The notes: generated by a model not told the origin, from the letters alone. 64,000 nucleotides of DNA from Pseudomonadaceae bacterium (GCA_900766265.1 CAAFUS010000002.1:8962-72961); one strand, 5' to 3'; counted from the stretch's first letter, positions 1 through 9,353 are shown. Numbers and translations: made by a program.

Positions 1-1612
1 TCGGCACGCCCAGATCGAGCCCCAGCCGCGCCGAGGACAGGTTGTAGGAGTTGGCGAGTGCCTGGTAGAGGTAGACCGTACCGTGAGCCTTGCGATCGTA
101 GTTCTGTGGCCGCCAGACCTGGCCGTCGGCGCCCTTGACCGAGAAGGGTTCGTCCTCGATCAGGCTGGTCAGGCTGTACTGGCTGGGTCGCTCCAGTGCG
201 GTCAGATAGATGGCCGGCTTGATCAGCGATCCAATGGGGCGTACCGCATCCAGGGCCCGGTTGAATCCGGCGAACCCGGGCTGTCGACTGCCGAGCATGG
301 CCTGGATTTCTCCGGTCTCCGGATTGGTGACCATCATCGCACCTTCCATTTCGTCAGCCTTGAGCCGCTTGAGCGTCTCGCTCATCGCGCCTTCGGCCTT
401 GAGCTGAAGGATCGGGTCGAAGCTGGTGAAGACCCGCAGCCCTTCCTCCGTAAGGTCCTCGTCACGGTAATCCTCGCGCAACTGACGCTTGACCAAGTCA
501 AGAAACGCCGGATACGACGAGTCGGCCAGGCTGCCGCGGCGGGTCACCCCGAGCGGCCGTTTCTTCGCTTCTGCGGCCTGCTCGGCAGTCACCACACCCT
601 GTTCGACCAAGACGTCGAGAACCAGGTTGCGTCGGGCCAGCGCACGCTCGGGGTTGCGTCGCGGGTTGTAGTAGGTCGGTCCCTTGACCATCCCCACCAG
701 CAACGCCACCTGGTGCAGCTTGAGCTCGGCAAGTGGCTGGCTGAAGAAGTACTGGCTGGCCAGCCCGAAACCGTGGACCGCACGCCGGCCGTCCTGCCCG
801 AGGAAGACCTCGTTGAGGTAGGCCTCGAGAATCTCTTGCTTGTCGTAGTGCAACTCCAGCAGCACCGCCATCATCGCTTCGTTGACCTTGCGGGTGAGGC
901 TGCGCTCGTTGGTCAGGTAAAAGTTCTTCACCAGCTGTTGCGTCAGCGTGCTGCCACCCTGGCGCACCGAACCGGCAGTGGCATTGACCCACACGGCGCG
1001 GGCGATGGATTTGGGCGACACGCCGAAATGATCGAAGAACTCGCGATCCTCGACGGCAACCAGCGTCTCGATCAGATACGGCGGCACCTGGTCGAGCTTG
1101 ATCAGGATGCGGTCCTCGTTGTGCGCCGGATACAGCCCGCCGATCAGCAGGGGCTCAAGGCGCGCAACCGCGAGATCGCCGCCATCGGCTCGGCTGAGCC
1201 CGGCAACATAGTCCCCGGAGAAACTCACGCGGATCCGCTGCGCAGGCTCAGCACCTTCGTAGAACTGGAACCCACGCGAGTGCAGCTCGACATTGTTGCC
1301 CGACACCGAGGCCGCGCCCGGAGAGGTTGCGGCGTTCTCGCGGCGATAGCCCAGCGCATCGAGTTCGGCGAGGAAATCATTCTTGGCGAGCTTCTGGCCA
1401 ACGAACAGTTCCAGCGGACGGGCATAGACCTTGGCGGGAATGGTCCAGCGTTTGCCGGAGAATTTCTCCTGCACAACGGCGTCCAGATAGATGGCGAAGC
1501 CGGCCAGCACCACGAGGCCGACCAGGGACAGTTTCAGGGCCCACCCCAACCAGGGACGAAGCCCGCCAGAGCGGCGTTTGGAGCGTGATGAAGCGGATCG
1601 GCGTTTAGTCAT
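1..1612 (-). CDS. mrcB: Penicillin-binding protein 1B (5' part, cut by window start)
   Basis: Bifunctional class A PBP that polymerises and cross-links peptidoglycan at the inner membrane. Translating the minus strand from ATG at 1612 gives 537 codons without a stop, so the C-terminus lies outside. Seen: basic cytoplasmic N-terminus, one membrane segment at about residues 22-44, then a GT51 transglycosylase domain with EDREFFDHFG (about residue 187) and GGSTLTQQLVKN, then the start of the transpeptidase domain with the SxxK motif in GSLIKPA (about residue 461). The KTG motif is not in the window. The gene diverges from the kinase gene at 1771. Confidence in the family is high because both catalytic domains are visible in the correct order. 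Confidence 0.93.
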   Translation of the reverse strand, partial: MTKRRSASSRSKRRSGGLRPWLGWALKLSLVGLVVLAGFAIYLDAVVQEKFSGKRWTIPAKVYARPLELFVGQKLAKNDFLAELDALGYRRENAATSPGAASVSGNNVELHSRGFQFYEGAEPAQRIRVSFSGDYVAGLSRADGGDLAVARLEPLLIGGLYPAHNEDRILIKLDQVPPYLIETLVAVEDREFFDHFGVSPKSIARAVWVNATAGSVRQGGSTLTQQLVKNFYLTNERSLTRKVNEAMMAVLLELHYDKQEILEAYLNEVFLGQDGRRAVHGFGLASQYFFSQPLAELKLHQVALLVGMVKGPTYYNPRRNPERALARRNLVLDVLVEQGVVTAEQAAEAKKRPLGVTRRGSLADSSYPAFLDLVKRQLREDYRDEDLTEEGLRVFTSFDPILQLKAEGAMSETLKRLKADEMEGAMMVTNPETGEIQAMLGSRQPGFAGFNRALDAVRPIGSLIKPAIYLTALERPSQYSLTSLIEDEPFSVKGADGQVWRPQNYDRKAHGTVYLYQALANSYNLSSARLGLDLGVP

Positions 1613-1770
1613 GGCGCCGCATTATACGCACTTTGCCCAGGCCGGCAGACGCCCTCTCGGCGGTTTGCAGAGTACTGCTCAATGACCATAATGCAGGCCT
1701 CCGAAACCCTTTGAATCGCTCCGTGGCGTGATCACGAGCCCGCCCAACAGCCCTCCTGCAAGGAATGACC

Positions 1771-3324
1771 GTGAGCCAAGCGCTGATCTCCGCACTACAG
1801 AACCCGGCCCTCTACCCCCATCCGGTGGAAGGGTTTCGAATCATCGAAACGCACATTTCCTGGGTCATCCTGACCGGTACCTATGCCTACAAGATGAAGA
1901 AGCCGGTGAACTTCGGCTTTCTCGACTTCACCGAACTCGCGGCCCGCAAGCATTTCTGCGATGAAGAACTGCGACTGAACCAGCGCATGGCTCAGGATCT
2001 ATACCTCAGGGTCGTGGCGGTTACCGGCAGTCCCGAAGCACCGGAGCTGGAGGGCGACGGTCCTGCGATCGAATATCTCCTGCAGATGCATGAGTTCCCT
2101 CAGTCGCAGCTGCTGACCGAGGTACAAGGCCGTGGCGAACTGACTGATGCCCACATCGATGCACTTGCCGAACAGATTGCCCGGTTCCACCAGACCACAC
2201 CCCAGGTGGCCGCCGGGCATCCGCTCAACAACGCCGACGCGATCGTGGCGCCGATGCGGCAGAACTTCGAGCAGATCCGCCCGCTGTTGACCGAAGACGT
2301 GGACCGCCTGCAGCTCGACGCCCTGGAGGCCTGGACCGAGAGCAATATCCAGCGCCTCTGGTCCGTGCTCGAGGCCCGCTGCCACGACGGTTTTATTCGG
2401 GAGTGTCATGGCGATCTGCACCTGGGCAACGCAGCGCTGATCGACGGTAAGGTAATGCTGTTCGACTGCATCGAGTTCAACGAAGCGTTTCGCTTCACCG
2501 ATATCGCGCTGGACACCGCTTTTCTCGCCATGGACCTCGAAGACCGGGGCCTCAAGAGCCAGGCGCGGCGATTCGTCAACGCCTGGCTCGAGCGCACCGG
2601 CGACTACCAGGCACTGGAGCTGCTCCACCTGTACAAGGCGTATCGCGCCATGGTGCGCGCCAAGATCAACCTGTTCCGCCTGGCCCAGGAGCCGGACGGC
2701 GTGCAGAAGGCGGCCACCCTGCGTCGCTACCGCAGCTACGTGAACCTGGCGGAAAGCTACAGCGCCATCCCCTCGCCCTTCCTCGCCATCACTCACGGTG
2801 TTTCGGCCGTCGGCAAGAGCCACGTCGCGCTGCGCCTGACCGAAGCGCTCGGCGCGCTGCGCCTGCGCTCGGACGTCGAGCGCAAGCGACTCTACGGAAC
2901 CGGGCGGGACAGCCCGCAGAACGATGGCCTTTATAGCCCCGAGGCGAGCGAAGAGACCTACCGGCGCCTACATCAGTTGGCGGCCGTCGCCCTGCGCTCG
3001 GGATTCCCGGTGGTCATCGATGCCACCTACCTTAAAAGACAACAGCGCGACGCGGCCTGGCAGGTCGCCGAGTCGACCGGCACCCCCTTCCTCATCCTCG
3101 ACTGCCAGGCGCCGGACAAGGTGGTGCAGCAATGGCTTTCGCAGCGTCAGGCCGAAGGCAGCGATCCGTCGGACGCAACGCTGCAGGTGATCCAGGCGCA
3201 ACAGGCGAGCCGCGAGCCGCTGGGTGACGACGAGCTGGCCCGAAGCCGACGCATCGACACTCACGAGCCCTCCAGCCTGGACCACCTGGTGCACAGCATC
3301 CGCCAGCATCTGCCTGCCCTCTAG
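1771..3324 (+). CDS. Fused APH-like kinase / P-loop ATPase (AAA family ATPase)
   Basis: Two-domain protein of about 517 residues, unknown substrate. The N-terminal two thirds resemble aminoglycoside-phosphotransferase-like kinases, with HGDLHLGNAALIDG as the catalytic loop and LFDCIEFNE as the metal-binding segment. The C-terminal third is a P-loop kinase of the zeta-toxin/AAA_33 type with Walker A HGVSAVGKS. An ATG at 1765 abuts the AAGGA ribosome site with no spacing, whereas GTG at 1771 sits 6 nt behind it and yields MSQALISALQ, the usual beginning of homologues as I recall them; I therefore chose GTG. It stands alone between mrcB and a TfoX-like gene. Biological role is unknown; naming it an antibiotic-resistance gene would not be justified. 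Confidence 0.82.
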   Translation: MSQALISALQNPALYPHPVEGFRIIETHISWVILTGTYAYKMKKPVNFGFLDFTELAARKHFCDEELRLNQRMAQDLYLRVVAVTGSPEAPELEGDGPAIEYLLQMHEFPQSQLLTEVQGRGELTDAHIDALAEQIARFHQTTPQVAAGHPLNNADAIVAPMRQNFEQIRPLLTEDVDRLQLDALEAWTESNIQRLWSVLEARCHDGFIRECHGDLHLGNAALIDGKVMLFDCIEFNEAFRFTDIALDTAFLAMDLEDRGLKSQARRFVNAWLERTGDYQALELLHLYKAYRAMVRAKINLFRLAQEPDGVQKAATLRRYRSYVNLAESYSAIPSPFLAITHGVSAVGKSHVALRLTEALGALRLRSDVERKRLYGTGRDSPQNDGLYSPEASEETYRRLHQLAAVALRSGFPVVIDATYLKRQQRDAAWQVAESTGTPFLILDCQAPDKVVQQWLSQRQAEGSDPSDATLQVIQAQQASREPLGDDELARSRRIDTHEPSSLDHLVHSIRQHLPAL

Positions 3325-3576
3325 CAGCACGACGCCCGTCCGCAATACCCGCGGGCGGGCCCTCGCGCCACAACGCTGGAACGCTTCTATACTGGCAAGG
3401 CTGCCTTGTTCCGGACTTTCCCATGCCGCCAGGATCCGCAAGGCCCCGTGTACCGGGGTCTACAGCACGCCCTTTGCCCATCGACGCCCTCTCGCGCCCG
3501 CCGTTGGTCAGGCACGCCTCGTCGCTGCGCTCACCGGCTCTCAGCCCGCCCCATGGCCCCGCACGGAGGCTCACCT

Positions 3577-3849
3577 ATGCACGACGAGCTGCTTACGCTC
3601 AAGAACCTCGGCAAGACATCATCCCAGTGGCTGCACGCCTCTGGCATACACACCGTCGCGGACCTGCGCCGCCTCGGCGCGGTCCAGGCCTACCTGGCGG
3701 TGAAGTCGCGCGGCTTCGGGGCATCCCGCGTGCTGCTCTACGCCATCGAGGGGGCACTGCAGGACATGCCATGGAAGGAGCTGCCGGAAACCACCAAGGC
3801 AGCGCTCAACAAAAGCCTCAACGGTCACGCCCTTCGCAATAAGAGCTAG
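3577..3849 (+). CDS. TfoX C-terminal-domain protein (90 aa)
   Basis: Small protein consisting only of a TfoX_C-type helical (HhH-like) domain: NLGKTSSQWLHASGIHTVADL followed by RLGAVQAYLAVK and a typical end LPETTKAALN. The family is named after the competence regulator TfoX/Sxy, but stand-alone C-terminal-domain proteins have no settled function. The reading frame is open upstream, but ATG 3577 has GGAGG 7 nt before it and the upstream residues look non-coding. A -10-like TATACT lies near 3388, so a long untranslated leader is possible. Confidence 0.75.
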   Translation: MHDELLTLKNLGKTSSQWLHASGIHTVADLRRLGAVQAYLAVKSRGFGASRVLLYAIEGALQDMPWKELPETTKAALNKSLNGHALRNKS

Positions 3850-3949
3850 CTCACAACCTCCGGATACCGGGATTTACTCGCCTCCGGGTCGGGCCTATTG
3901 TGCGCGGGAGCTTCGTCCATCGTTCGGCTGCGCGCTAAGGATTACCGTC

Positions 3950-4747
3950 ATGTATTTACTCGGAGAGCAACCGGCCTACGCCGATCGTCTGATCAGCAGA
4001 CTGCAAGGCATTCCCGGCCAGTTGCTGCAGGGATTGGAACCCTCGGGGCCGACGTTCCAGTTGCAGCGTTCGACCGACCTGGGCGCCGGGCTGCCTGCCC
4101 AACAGCTGTTCCTCATCGAGAGCGGCCTTGTACACGCGGCCGTGGATGAACGCCCGCTGTTCTATCTCCAAGAAGGCGATCTGATCGGGCTGCGCCAGGA
4201 CAATGACCTGCCGGCCTGTCGCTACTTCAATGACGAACCGCTCAGCCTGACCCCCTACTCCCGGGCTGCCGCGCTTGAGCACATCTCCGCCAACCCCGAG
4301 CGCCAGGAGCTCTTTATCCAGTATCTGGTAGGCCACACCGGCCTGCTCTCCGACGCGGTGGCCCGTCTCAAGCAGCCGGAAATCCGTCCGGCCACCGGTT
4401 TCCAGCATTTCGCCGCGGGCGAGGAGCTTATTCACCAGGGCGACGAAGCCGACCATGTTTTCATCATCATCGAAGGGCATGCCGAAGCGATGGTCGATGG
4501 GCAGAAGGTCGGCGACGTGCAGAAGGACGAGATCTTCGGCGCCATGGCCGTCTTCACGCGCGAGAAGCGCAGCGCCACCGTCGTCGCCAGCGAGCCCTGC
4601 ACGGTGATGGTGATCCCGAAAGACCAGTTCCTGTGCCTGATGCAAAGCAACCCGCGCATAGCCCACAGCCTCATCGAGAGCATGGCGCGCCGTATCGACC
4701 TTTTGAACAAGGAAATCACCCAGCAGCGTCTGGCAACTGCCGTTTGA
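3950..4747 (+). CDS. Cyclic-nucleotide-binding-domain protein without DNA-binding domain
   Basis: 265-residue cytoplasmic protein. Residues about 140-250 form a cNMP-binding beta-roll: FAAGEELIHQGDEADHVFII, then the GEIFG-equivalent DEIFGAMAVFT and REKRSATVVA. The N-terminal half looks like a second, degenerate cNMP-binding fold (LPAQQLFLIESG, LFYLQEGDLIGL). There is no C-terminal winged helix as in Crp/Fnr, so it is unlikely to be a transcription factor; its effector and ligand are unknown. AAGGA lies 8 nt before ATG. The gene ends only about 30 nt before the PrrF promoter. Confidence 0.75.
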   Translation: MYLLGEQPAYADRLISRLQGIPGQLLQGLEPSGPTFQLQRSTDLGAGLPAQQLFLIESGLVHAAVDERPLFYLQEGDLIGLRQDNDLPACRYFNDEPLSLTPYSRAAALEHISANPERQELFIQYLVGHTGLLSDAVARLKQPEIRPATGFQHFAAGEELIHQGDEADHVFIIIEGHAEAMVDGQKVGDVQKDEIFGAMAVFTREKRSATVVASEPCTVMVIPKDQFLCLMQSNPRIAHSLIESMARRIDLLNKEITQQRLATAV

Positions 4748-4777
4748 GGCACCTGACGATGGGCGGACATTCGGCTG

Positions 4778-4806
4778 TTGACATCGAAATGAGAATTGTT
4801 ATTATT
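4778..4806 (+). promoter_or_regulatory. prrF promoter with overlapping Fur box
   Basis: A strong sigma-70 promoter is visible: TTGACA at 4778-4783, 16 nt spacer, TATTAT at 4800-4805. Between and over these elements lies AATGAGAATTGTTATTATT (4788-4806), a close match to the Fur consensus. Fur-Fe(II) binding here would block the promoter, giving transcription only under iron limitation. The iron role is inferred from the site and from the sRNA that follows. Confidence 0.88.
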
Positions 4807-4810
4807 AGCG

Positions 4811-4925
4811 CAACTGGTCGCGAGATCAGCCGGTAAGCTGGGAGTCCAGGCAGTCGGTCTTTCAGGTTATCTCCTCATCAGGCTAATCACGGTTTTGACC
4901 CGGCATCTTTGCCGGGTCTTTTTTT
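4811..4925 (+). ncRNA. prrF: PrrF iron-responsive small RNA
   Basis: Starting about 6 nt after the -10 box, the sequence matches what I know of Pseudomonas PrrF: a 5' stem-loop beginning AACTGGTCGCGAGATCAGCC, the conserved single-stranded antisense core TTATCTCCTCATCAGGCTAA (4868-4887), and a 3' intrinsic terminator. PrrF RNAs act with Hfq to repress iron-using genes such as sodB and TCA-cycle enzymes when iron is scarce. P. aeruginosa has two tandem copies; only one is present here. The exact 5' end is inferred. Confidence 0.9.
4897..4925 (+). terminator. Intrinsic terminator of PrrF
   Basis: GACCCGGC (4897-4904) pairs with GCCGGGTC (4911-4918) across a 6-nt loop and is followed by seven T. 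Confidence 0.93.
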
Positions 4926-5044
4926 GCCCCTTGTTTCCCTCAACCACTCCTTACGACCAACGGATGAGTCGATCCGCTTGAACCGGGGTTCGTCAGGGCG
5001 CACCCTTCGGCTGTTGCGGACAAACAAAAACAAGGGAAACCGCC

Positions 5045-6982
5045 ATGTTCGAAGCCAAGACTCACCCGGTGCCCGACGCCGTGCGTCAGCGCGCCCACCT
5101 GAACGATGACGCCTATCAGCGCCTCTATCGGCAGTCGATAGAAGAGCCCGAACGCTTCTGGAGCGAACAGGCCCGCACGTTCCTTCACTGGTTCAAGCCT
5201 TGGGACAGAGTCCACCGCAGCGATATGCAGAGCGGCCACGCCGCTTGGTTCGAAGGTGGTCAGCTGAACGTCGCCTACAACTGCATCGACCGACACCTGC
5301 CCGAGCGCGCCGAGCAGACGGCCATCCTGTGGGAGGGCGACGACCCTTCCGAATCGGCACAGATCACCTACCGGAAACTGCATCATCATGTCTGCCGGCT
5401 TGCCAACGTGATGAAGAGCCGGGGCGTGGGCAAGGGCGACCGAGTCTGCATCTACATGCCGATGATCCCCGAAACGGCCTACGCGATGCTCGCCTGCGCC
5501 CGCATCGGCGCGGTGCACACTGTGGTGTTCGGCGGCTTTTCGCCCGACGCGTTGCGCGACCGGATCAATGATGCTGATTGCAGCCTGGTGATCACTGCCG
5601 ACGAAGGAGTACGTGGCGGCAAATACGTCCCGCTCAAGGAGAACGTAGATAAGGCTCTCGAACGATGCCCGCAAGTTGGCAGCGTGATCGTGGTGCAGCG
5701 CACCGAAGCGCCGATCGCCTGGGTAGAGGGCCGGGACCTCTGGTACCACGAGGCCCTGCATGGCATCGATCCGCACTGCGATCCGGAACCGATGGATGCC
5801 GAGGACCCGCTCTTCATCCTCTATACCTCCGGCTCCACCGGCAAACCCAAGGGCGTGCTGCACACCACGGGCGGGTACCTGCTGCAGGCGAGCATGACGC
5901 ACCGCTACGTCTTCGATTACCACGACGGCGACATTCACTGGTGCACCGCCGATGTGGGCTGGATCACCGGCCACAGTTACGTGGTCTACGGGCCGCTGGC
6001 CAATGGCGCCACGACGTTGATGTTCGAGGGGATCCCCACCTATCCGGACGCCTCTCGGCTCTGGCGAATCGTCGACAAGCACCAGGTGAACATCTTCTAT
6101 ACCGCTCCCACGGCCATTCGCGCGCTGATGCGCGAAGGCGACGAGCCGGTCAAGCGCACCTCGCGCAGCAGCCTGCGGTTGCTCGCCAGCGCGGGCGAGC
6201 CGATCAATCCCGAGGCCTGGGAATGGTTCTACCATGTGGTTGGCGACAGTCGTTGCCCCATCATGGACACCTGGTGGCAGACCGAGACCGGCGCCGTCAT
6301 GATCACCCCCCTACCGGGGGCGACCGACCTGAAGCCCGGCTCGGCGACCCGCCCCTTCTTCGGCGTCCAGCCGGTCCTGCTCGATGAGAACGGCCGGGTC
6401 ATCGACGGGCCGGGCAGCGGCGTGCTGGCGATTCGCGCAAGCTGGCCGAGCCAGACCAGAACGCTCTATGGCGACCACAAGCGCCATGTCGAAACCTACT
6501 TCAAGCCCTACCCCGGCTATTACTTCAGCGGCGATGGCGCCCGACGAGACGAAGACGGCTATTACTGGATCACCGGCCGCGTCGATGACGTGATCAACGT
6601 GTCCGGCCACCGCATCGGCACCGCCGAGGTCGAAAGCGCGATGGTGCTCCATGACGCCATTGCCGAAGCCGCAGTGGTCGGCTGCCCGCACGACGTCAAA
6701 GGCCAGTGCATCTATGCTTTCGTCACGCCCATGCGCGGCCGCGAGCCGAGCGAAGCGCTCAAGGCCGAGCTGCTCGCCTTGGTGAGCAGAGAAATTGGCA
6801 GTTTCGCGAAGCCCGATAAGTTGCAGTGGGCACCGGCACTCCCCAAGACTCGCTCCGGCAAGATCATGAGGCGAATCCTGCGCAAGATCGCCTGCAACGA
6901 ACTCGACAGCCTCGGCGACACCAGCACGCTGGCCGATCCCTCGGTGGTCGAGGACCTGATCGCCCAGCGCTTGAAACGCTAG
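5045..6982 (+). CDS. acsA: Acetyl-CoA synthetase
   Basis: 645-residue AMP-forming acyl-CoA ligase converting acetate, ATP and CoA to acetyl-CoA. Seen: N-terminal ACS-type cap, P-loop LYTSGSTGKPKGV (about residue 258), GDGARRDEDGYYWITGR hinge region and the C-terminal RSGKIMRR containing the lysine (about 605) that is reversibly acetylated in this family. Length matches Acs (about 650) rather than the shorter propionate ligases, though PrpE cannot be wholly excluded by eye. Start chosen at ATG 5045, preceded by AAGGGAAA. Confidence 0.9.
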   Translation: MFEAKTHPVPDAVRQRAHLNDDAYQRLYRQSIEEPERFWSEQARTFLHWFKPWDRVHRSDMQSGHAAWFEGGQLNVAYNCIDRHLPERAEQTAILWEGDDPSESAQITYRKLHHHVCRLANVMKSRGVGKGDRVCIYMPMIPETAYAMLACARIGAVHTVVFGGFSPDALRDRINDADCSLVITADEGVRGGKYVPLKENVDKALERCPQVGSVIVVQRTEAPIAWVEGRDLWYHEALHGIDPHCDPEPMDAEDPLFILYTSGSTGKPKGVLHTTGGYLLQASMTHRYVFDYHDGDIHWCTADVGWITGHSYVVYGPLANGATTLMFEGIPTYPDASRLWRIVDKHQVNIFYTAPTAIRALMREGDEPVKRTSRSSLRLLASAGEPINPEAWEWFYHVVGDSRCPIMDTWWQTETGAVMITPLPGATDLKPGSATRPFFGVQPVLLDENGRVIDGPGSGVLAIRASWPSQTRTLYGDHKRHVETYFKPYPGYYFSGDGARRDEDGYYWITGRVDDVINVSGHRIGTAEVESAMVLHDAIAEAAVVGCPHDVKGQCIYAFVTPMRGREPSEALKAELLALVSREIGSFAKPDKLQWAPALPKTRSGKIMRRILRKIACNELDSLGDTSTLADPSVVEDLIAQRLKR

Positions 6983-6989
6983 GCCCGCA

Positions 6990-7055
6990 CAGGCGAGGCA
7001 GTCGTGGGCGCCTCGCCTGATCGCAGCAGGCCCCGGTCCGGGCTTGTTGCGATCA
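6990..7055 (+). terminator. Two adjacent hairpins after acsA, probable terminator
   Basis: CAGGCGAGGC (6990-6999) pairs perfectly with GCCTCGCCTG (7010-7019). It is followed directly by a second stem-loop, TGATCGCA (7018-7025) against TGCGATCA (7048-7055), with an inner GCCC/GGGC pairing, then GGGTTTT. The second is the better terminator candidate, although its T tract is short. Confidence 0.5.
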
Positions 7056-7100
7056 GGGTTTTGCTGCAGCCTTCCGGTTTCTCCCTGCTATCGGCTAATC

Positions 7101-7979
7101 ATGGACCTGCTACGTCGTCATCTCGAGTCCCAGGCGTTGAACCTGACCGGCCTGGCCATCGGCGGAGTGGATTACGAGACCCCGCGCGGCGACCCGGGCC
7201 TGTTCGGCCCGGACTCGGCATGCTGGAAGGTCCATGGGGACTTCACCTCGATGCTCATCGGCGGTATCTCGGCGCTGCTCCTGCAGATGCTGCACCCCCT
7301 GGCGTTGGCCGGCGTCTGGGACCACTCCAACTTCCGCCAGGACATGCTCGGACGCCTGCGGCGCACCGGCCAGTTCATCGCTGCCACCACCTATGGCAGC
7401 CACGCCGACGCCGAACGCCTGATCCAGCGCGTCAGGGCCATCCACGCGCAAATCAGCGGTATCGCCCCGAACGGTCGCCCCTACGCTGCCGACGACCCGC
7501 ATCTGCTGACCTGGGTGCATGTCGCCGAAGTCAGCAGCTTCCTCAAGGCCCACTTGCGCTATCGCAACCCCGAGCTCCCTGCCTCCGAGCAGGATCGCTA
7601 CTTCGCGGAGATCGCGCTGGTGGCCGAACGTCTGGGCGCTCGGGAGGTGCCCCGTTCCCGACAGGAAGTGGCTCAGTACCTGGAGGCGATGCGCCCACAG
7701 TTGCTGTGCGACGAAAGAACCCGCGAAGTGGCGCGGCTGTTGTTCGCCGAGCCCGCCCCCAGTGCCCTGACCAAACCCTTCGGCAAGTTGATGATGCAGG
7801 CCGGCGTCGATCTGCTGCCCGAATGGGCCAGCGACATGCTGGACCTGACGCCGGGACCGGCACGCAGCGCCCTGATCCGCGCAGGCGTCCGCCGCACCGC
7901 GCCGGTATTGCGTTGGGCAATCCGCAACGGTTCGGTGCACCGCGCCCGCCGCCGCATGGGCTTGCCACCGCTGGCGTGA
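7101..7979 (+). CDS. MpaB-like (DUF2236) oxygenase-family protein
   Basis: 292-residue protein of the DUF2236 family, whose founding members include latex-clearing protein Lcp and fungal MpaB, b-type haem proteins. Seen: SACWKVHGDFTSMLIGGISA, LHPLALAGVWDHSNF, RTGQFIAATTYG and LTWVHVAE, the conserved blocks of the family; the histidines there are haem-ligand candidates. No signal peptide is evident. ATG 7101 was chosen over the upstream in-frame start at 7044 because homology-like sequence begins there. Substrate unknown. Confidence 0.78.
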   Translation: MDLLRRHLESQALNLTGLAIGGVDYETPRGDPGLFGPDSACWKVHGDFTSMLIGGISALLLQMLHPLALAGVWDHSNFRQDMLGRLRRTGQFIAATTYGSHADAERLIQRVRAIHAQISGIAPNGRPYAADDPHLLTWVHVAEVSSFLKAHLRYRNPELPASEQDRYFAEIALVAERLGAREVPRSRQEVAQYLEAMRPQLLCDERTREVARLLFAEPAPSALTKPFGKLMMQAGVDLLPEWASDMLDLTPGPARSALIRAGVRRTAPVLRWAIRNGSVHRARRRMGLPPLA

Positions 7980-8067
7980 CCGGTCGGTTCGGCAGTGGGA
8001 CGCCCCATGGCCGCTGTGCCAAGATGGCGCCCTCGCGGTCATCCGCAGTCATCATGAGGTTTCGTCC

Positions 8068-9246
8068 ATGCAAGAGGTCGTCATCGTTGCCGCCACCCGC
8101 ACTGCTATCGGCAGCTTCCAGGGTGCCCTGGCCAGCCTGCCCGCCGTTGAACTGGGCGCTGCGGTCATTCGCCGTCTACTGGAGCAGACCGGGATCGACC
8201 CGGCACAGGTCGATGAGGTCATCCTCGGCCACGTGCTGACGGCGGGGGCCGGACAGAACCCGGCCCGCCAGGCCGCGGTCAAGGCCGGCCTGCCCTATAC
8301 GGTTCCAGCCATGACCCTGAACAAGGTATGTGGCTCGGGCCTAAAGGCACTGCATCTCGGCGCCCAAGCTATCCACTGTGGCGACGCCGAGGTCATTATC
8401 GCCGGCGGCATGGAGAACATGAGCCTGGCCCCGTACGTGATGCCGGGCGCGCGCACCGGGCTGCGCATGGGCCATGCCCAGCTGATCGACAGCATGATCG
8501 AAGACGGTCTCTGGGATGCCTTCAACGGCTACCACATGGGTATCACCGCCGAGAACCTGGTTGAAAAGTACGGTATCACTCGGGAGCAACAGGATGGCTT
8601 TGCCGCCGCGTCCCAGCAGAAAGCCGTCGCCGCGATCGAAGCCGGTCACTTCCGCTCCCAGATCACGCCGATCAGCATCCCCCAGCGCAAAGGCGAGCCG
8701 CTGATCTTCGAAACCGATGAGCAACCCCGTGCAGGCACAACCGCCGAGGCTTTGGCCAAGCTCAAGCCTGCGTTCAAGAAGGACGGCAGCGTCACCGCCG
8801 GCAACGCGTCGAGCCTCAACGATGGCGCCGCCGCCGTGCTGCTGATGAGCGCGGACAAGGCCCGTGCACTCGACCTGCCGGTGCTCGCCCGCATCGCCGC
8901 TTACGCCAATGCCGGCGTCGATCCGGCCATAATGGGCATAGGACCGGTCTCGGCGACTCGCCGTTGCCTCGAGAAGGCTGGCTGGACACTGGACCAGCTG
9001 GATCTGATCGAAGCCAACGAAGCCTTCGCGGCCCAGGCCTTGGCGGTAGGCCAGGAACTTGGCTGGGACAGCGAACGGGTCAATGTGAACGGGGGCGCCA
9101 TCGCACTGGGCCACCCGATCGGTGCGTCCGGCTGCCGCGTATTGGTGACCCTGCTGCACGAACTGATCCGCCGTGACGGCCGTCGTGGGCTCGCCACCCT
9201 CTGTATCGGTGGCGGCCAGGGTGTCGCGCTGGCCATCGAACGCTAG
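8068..9246 (+). CDS. Acetyl-CoA C-acetyltransferase (thiolase II)
   Basis: 392 residues, the typical size of biosynthetic/degradative short-chain thiolases that condense or cleave acetoacetyl-CoA. Active-site Cys88 lies in LNKVCGSGLKA; the catalytic His is in GGAIALGHPIGASGCR and the second Cys in CIGGGQGV near the C-terminus. It stands alone without PHA or ato partners, so a role in acetoacetate or ketone-body metabolism versus PHB synthesis cannot be settled. GAGG precedes the ATG. Confidence 0.9.
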   Translation: MQEVVIVAATRTAIGSFQGALASLPAVELGAAVIRRLLEQTGIDPAQVDEVILGHVLTAGAGQNPARQAAVKAGLPYTVPAMTLNKVCGSGLKALHLGAQAIHCGDAEVIIAGGMENMSLAPYVMPGARTGLRMGHAQLIDSMIEDGLWDAFNGYHMGITAENLVEKYGITREQQDGFAAASQQKAVAAIEAGHFRSQITPISIPQRKGEPLIFETDEQPRAGTTAEALAKLKPAFKKDGSVTAGNASSLNDGAAAVLLMSADKARALDLPVLARIAAYANAGVDPAIMGIGPVSATRRCLEKAGWTLDQLDLIEANEAFAAQALAVGQELGWDSERVNVNGGAIALGHPIGASGCRVLVTLLHELIRRDGRRGLATLCIGGGQGVALAIER

Positions 9247-9353
9247 GGTACGTCGCAGGTCACAGGCGGAGGTCCGTCACAAGCCAGGCTGCGGCGCAAT
9301 TCCGCCCGCAGCGGGCGTGGCATACTCGGGCATCCGCCTAGCTGACAACCGCC

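Noticed and set aside
83..1588. A 501-codon open frame on the plus strand
   Set aside because: It is the antisense shadow of mrcB, which has recognisable GT51 and transpeptidase motifs on the minus strand.
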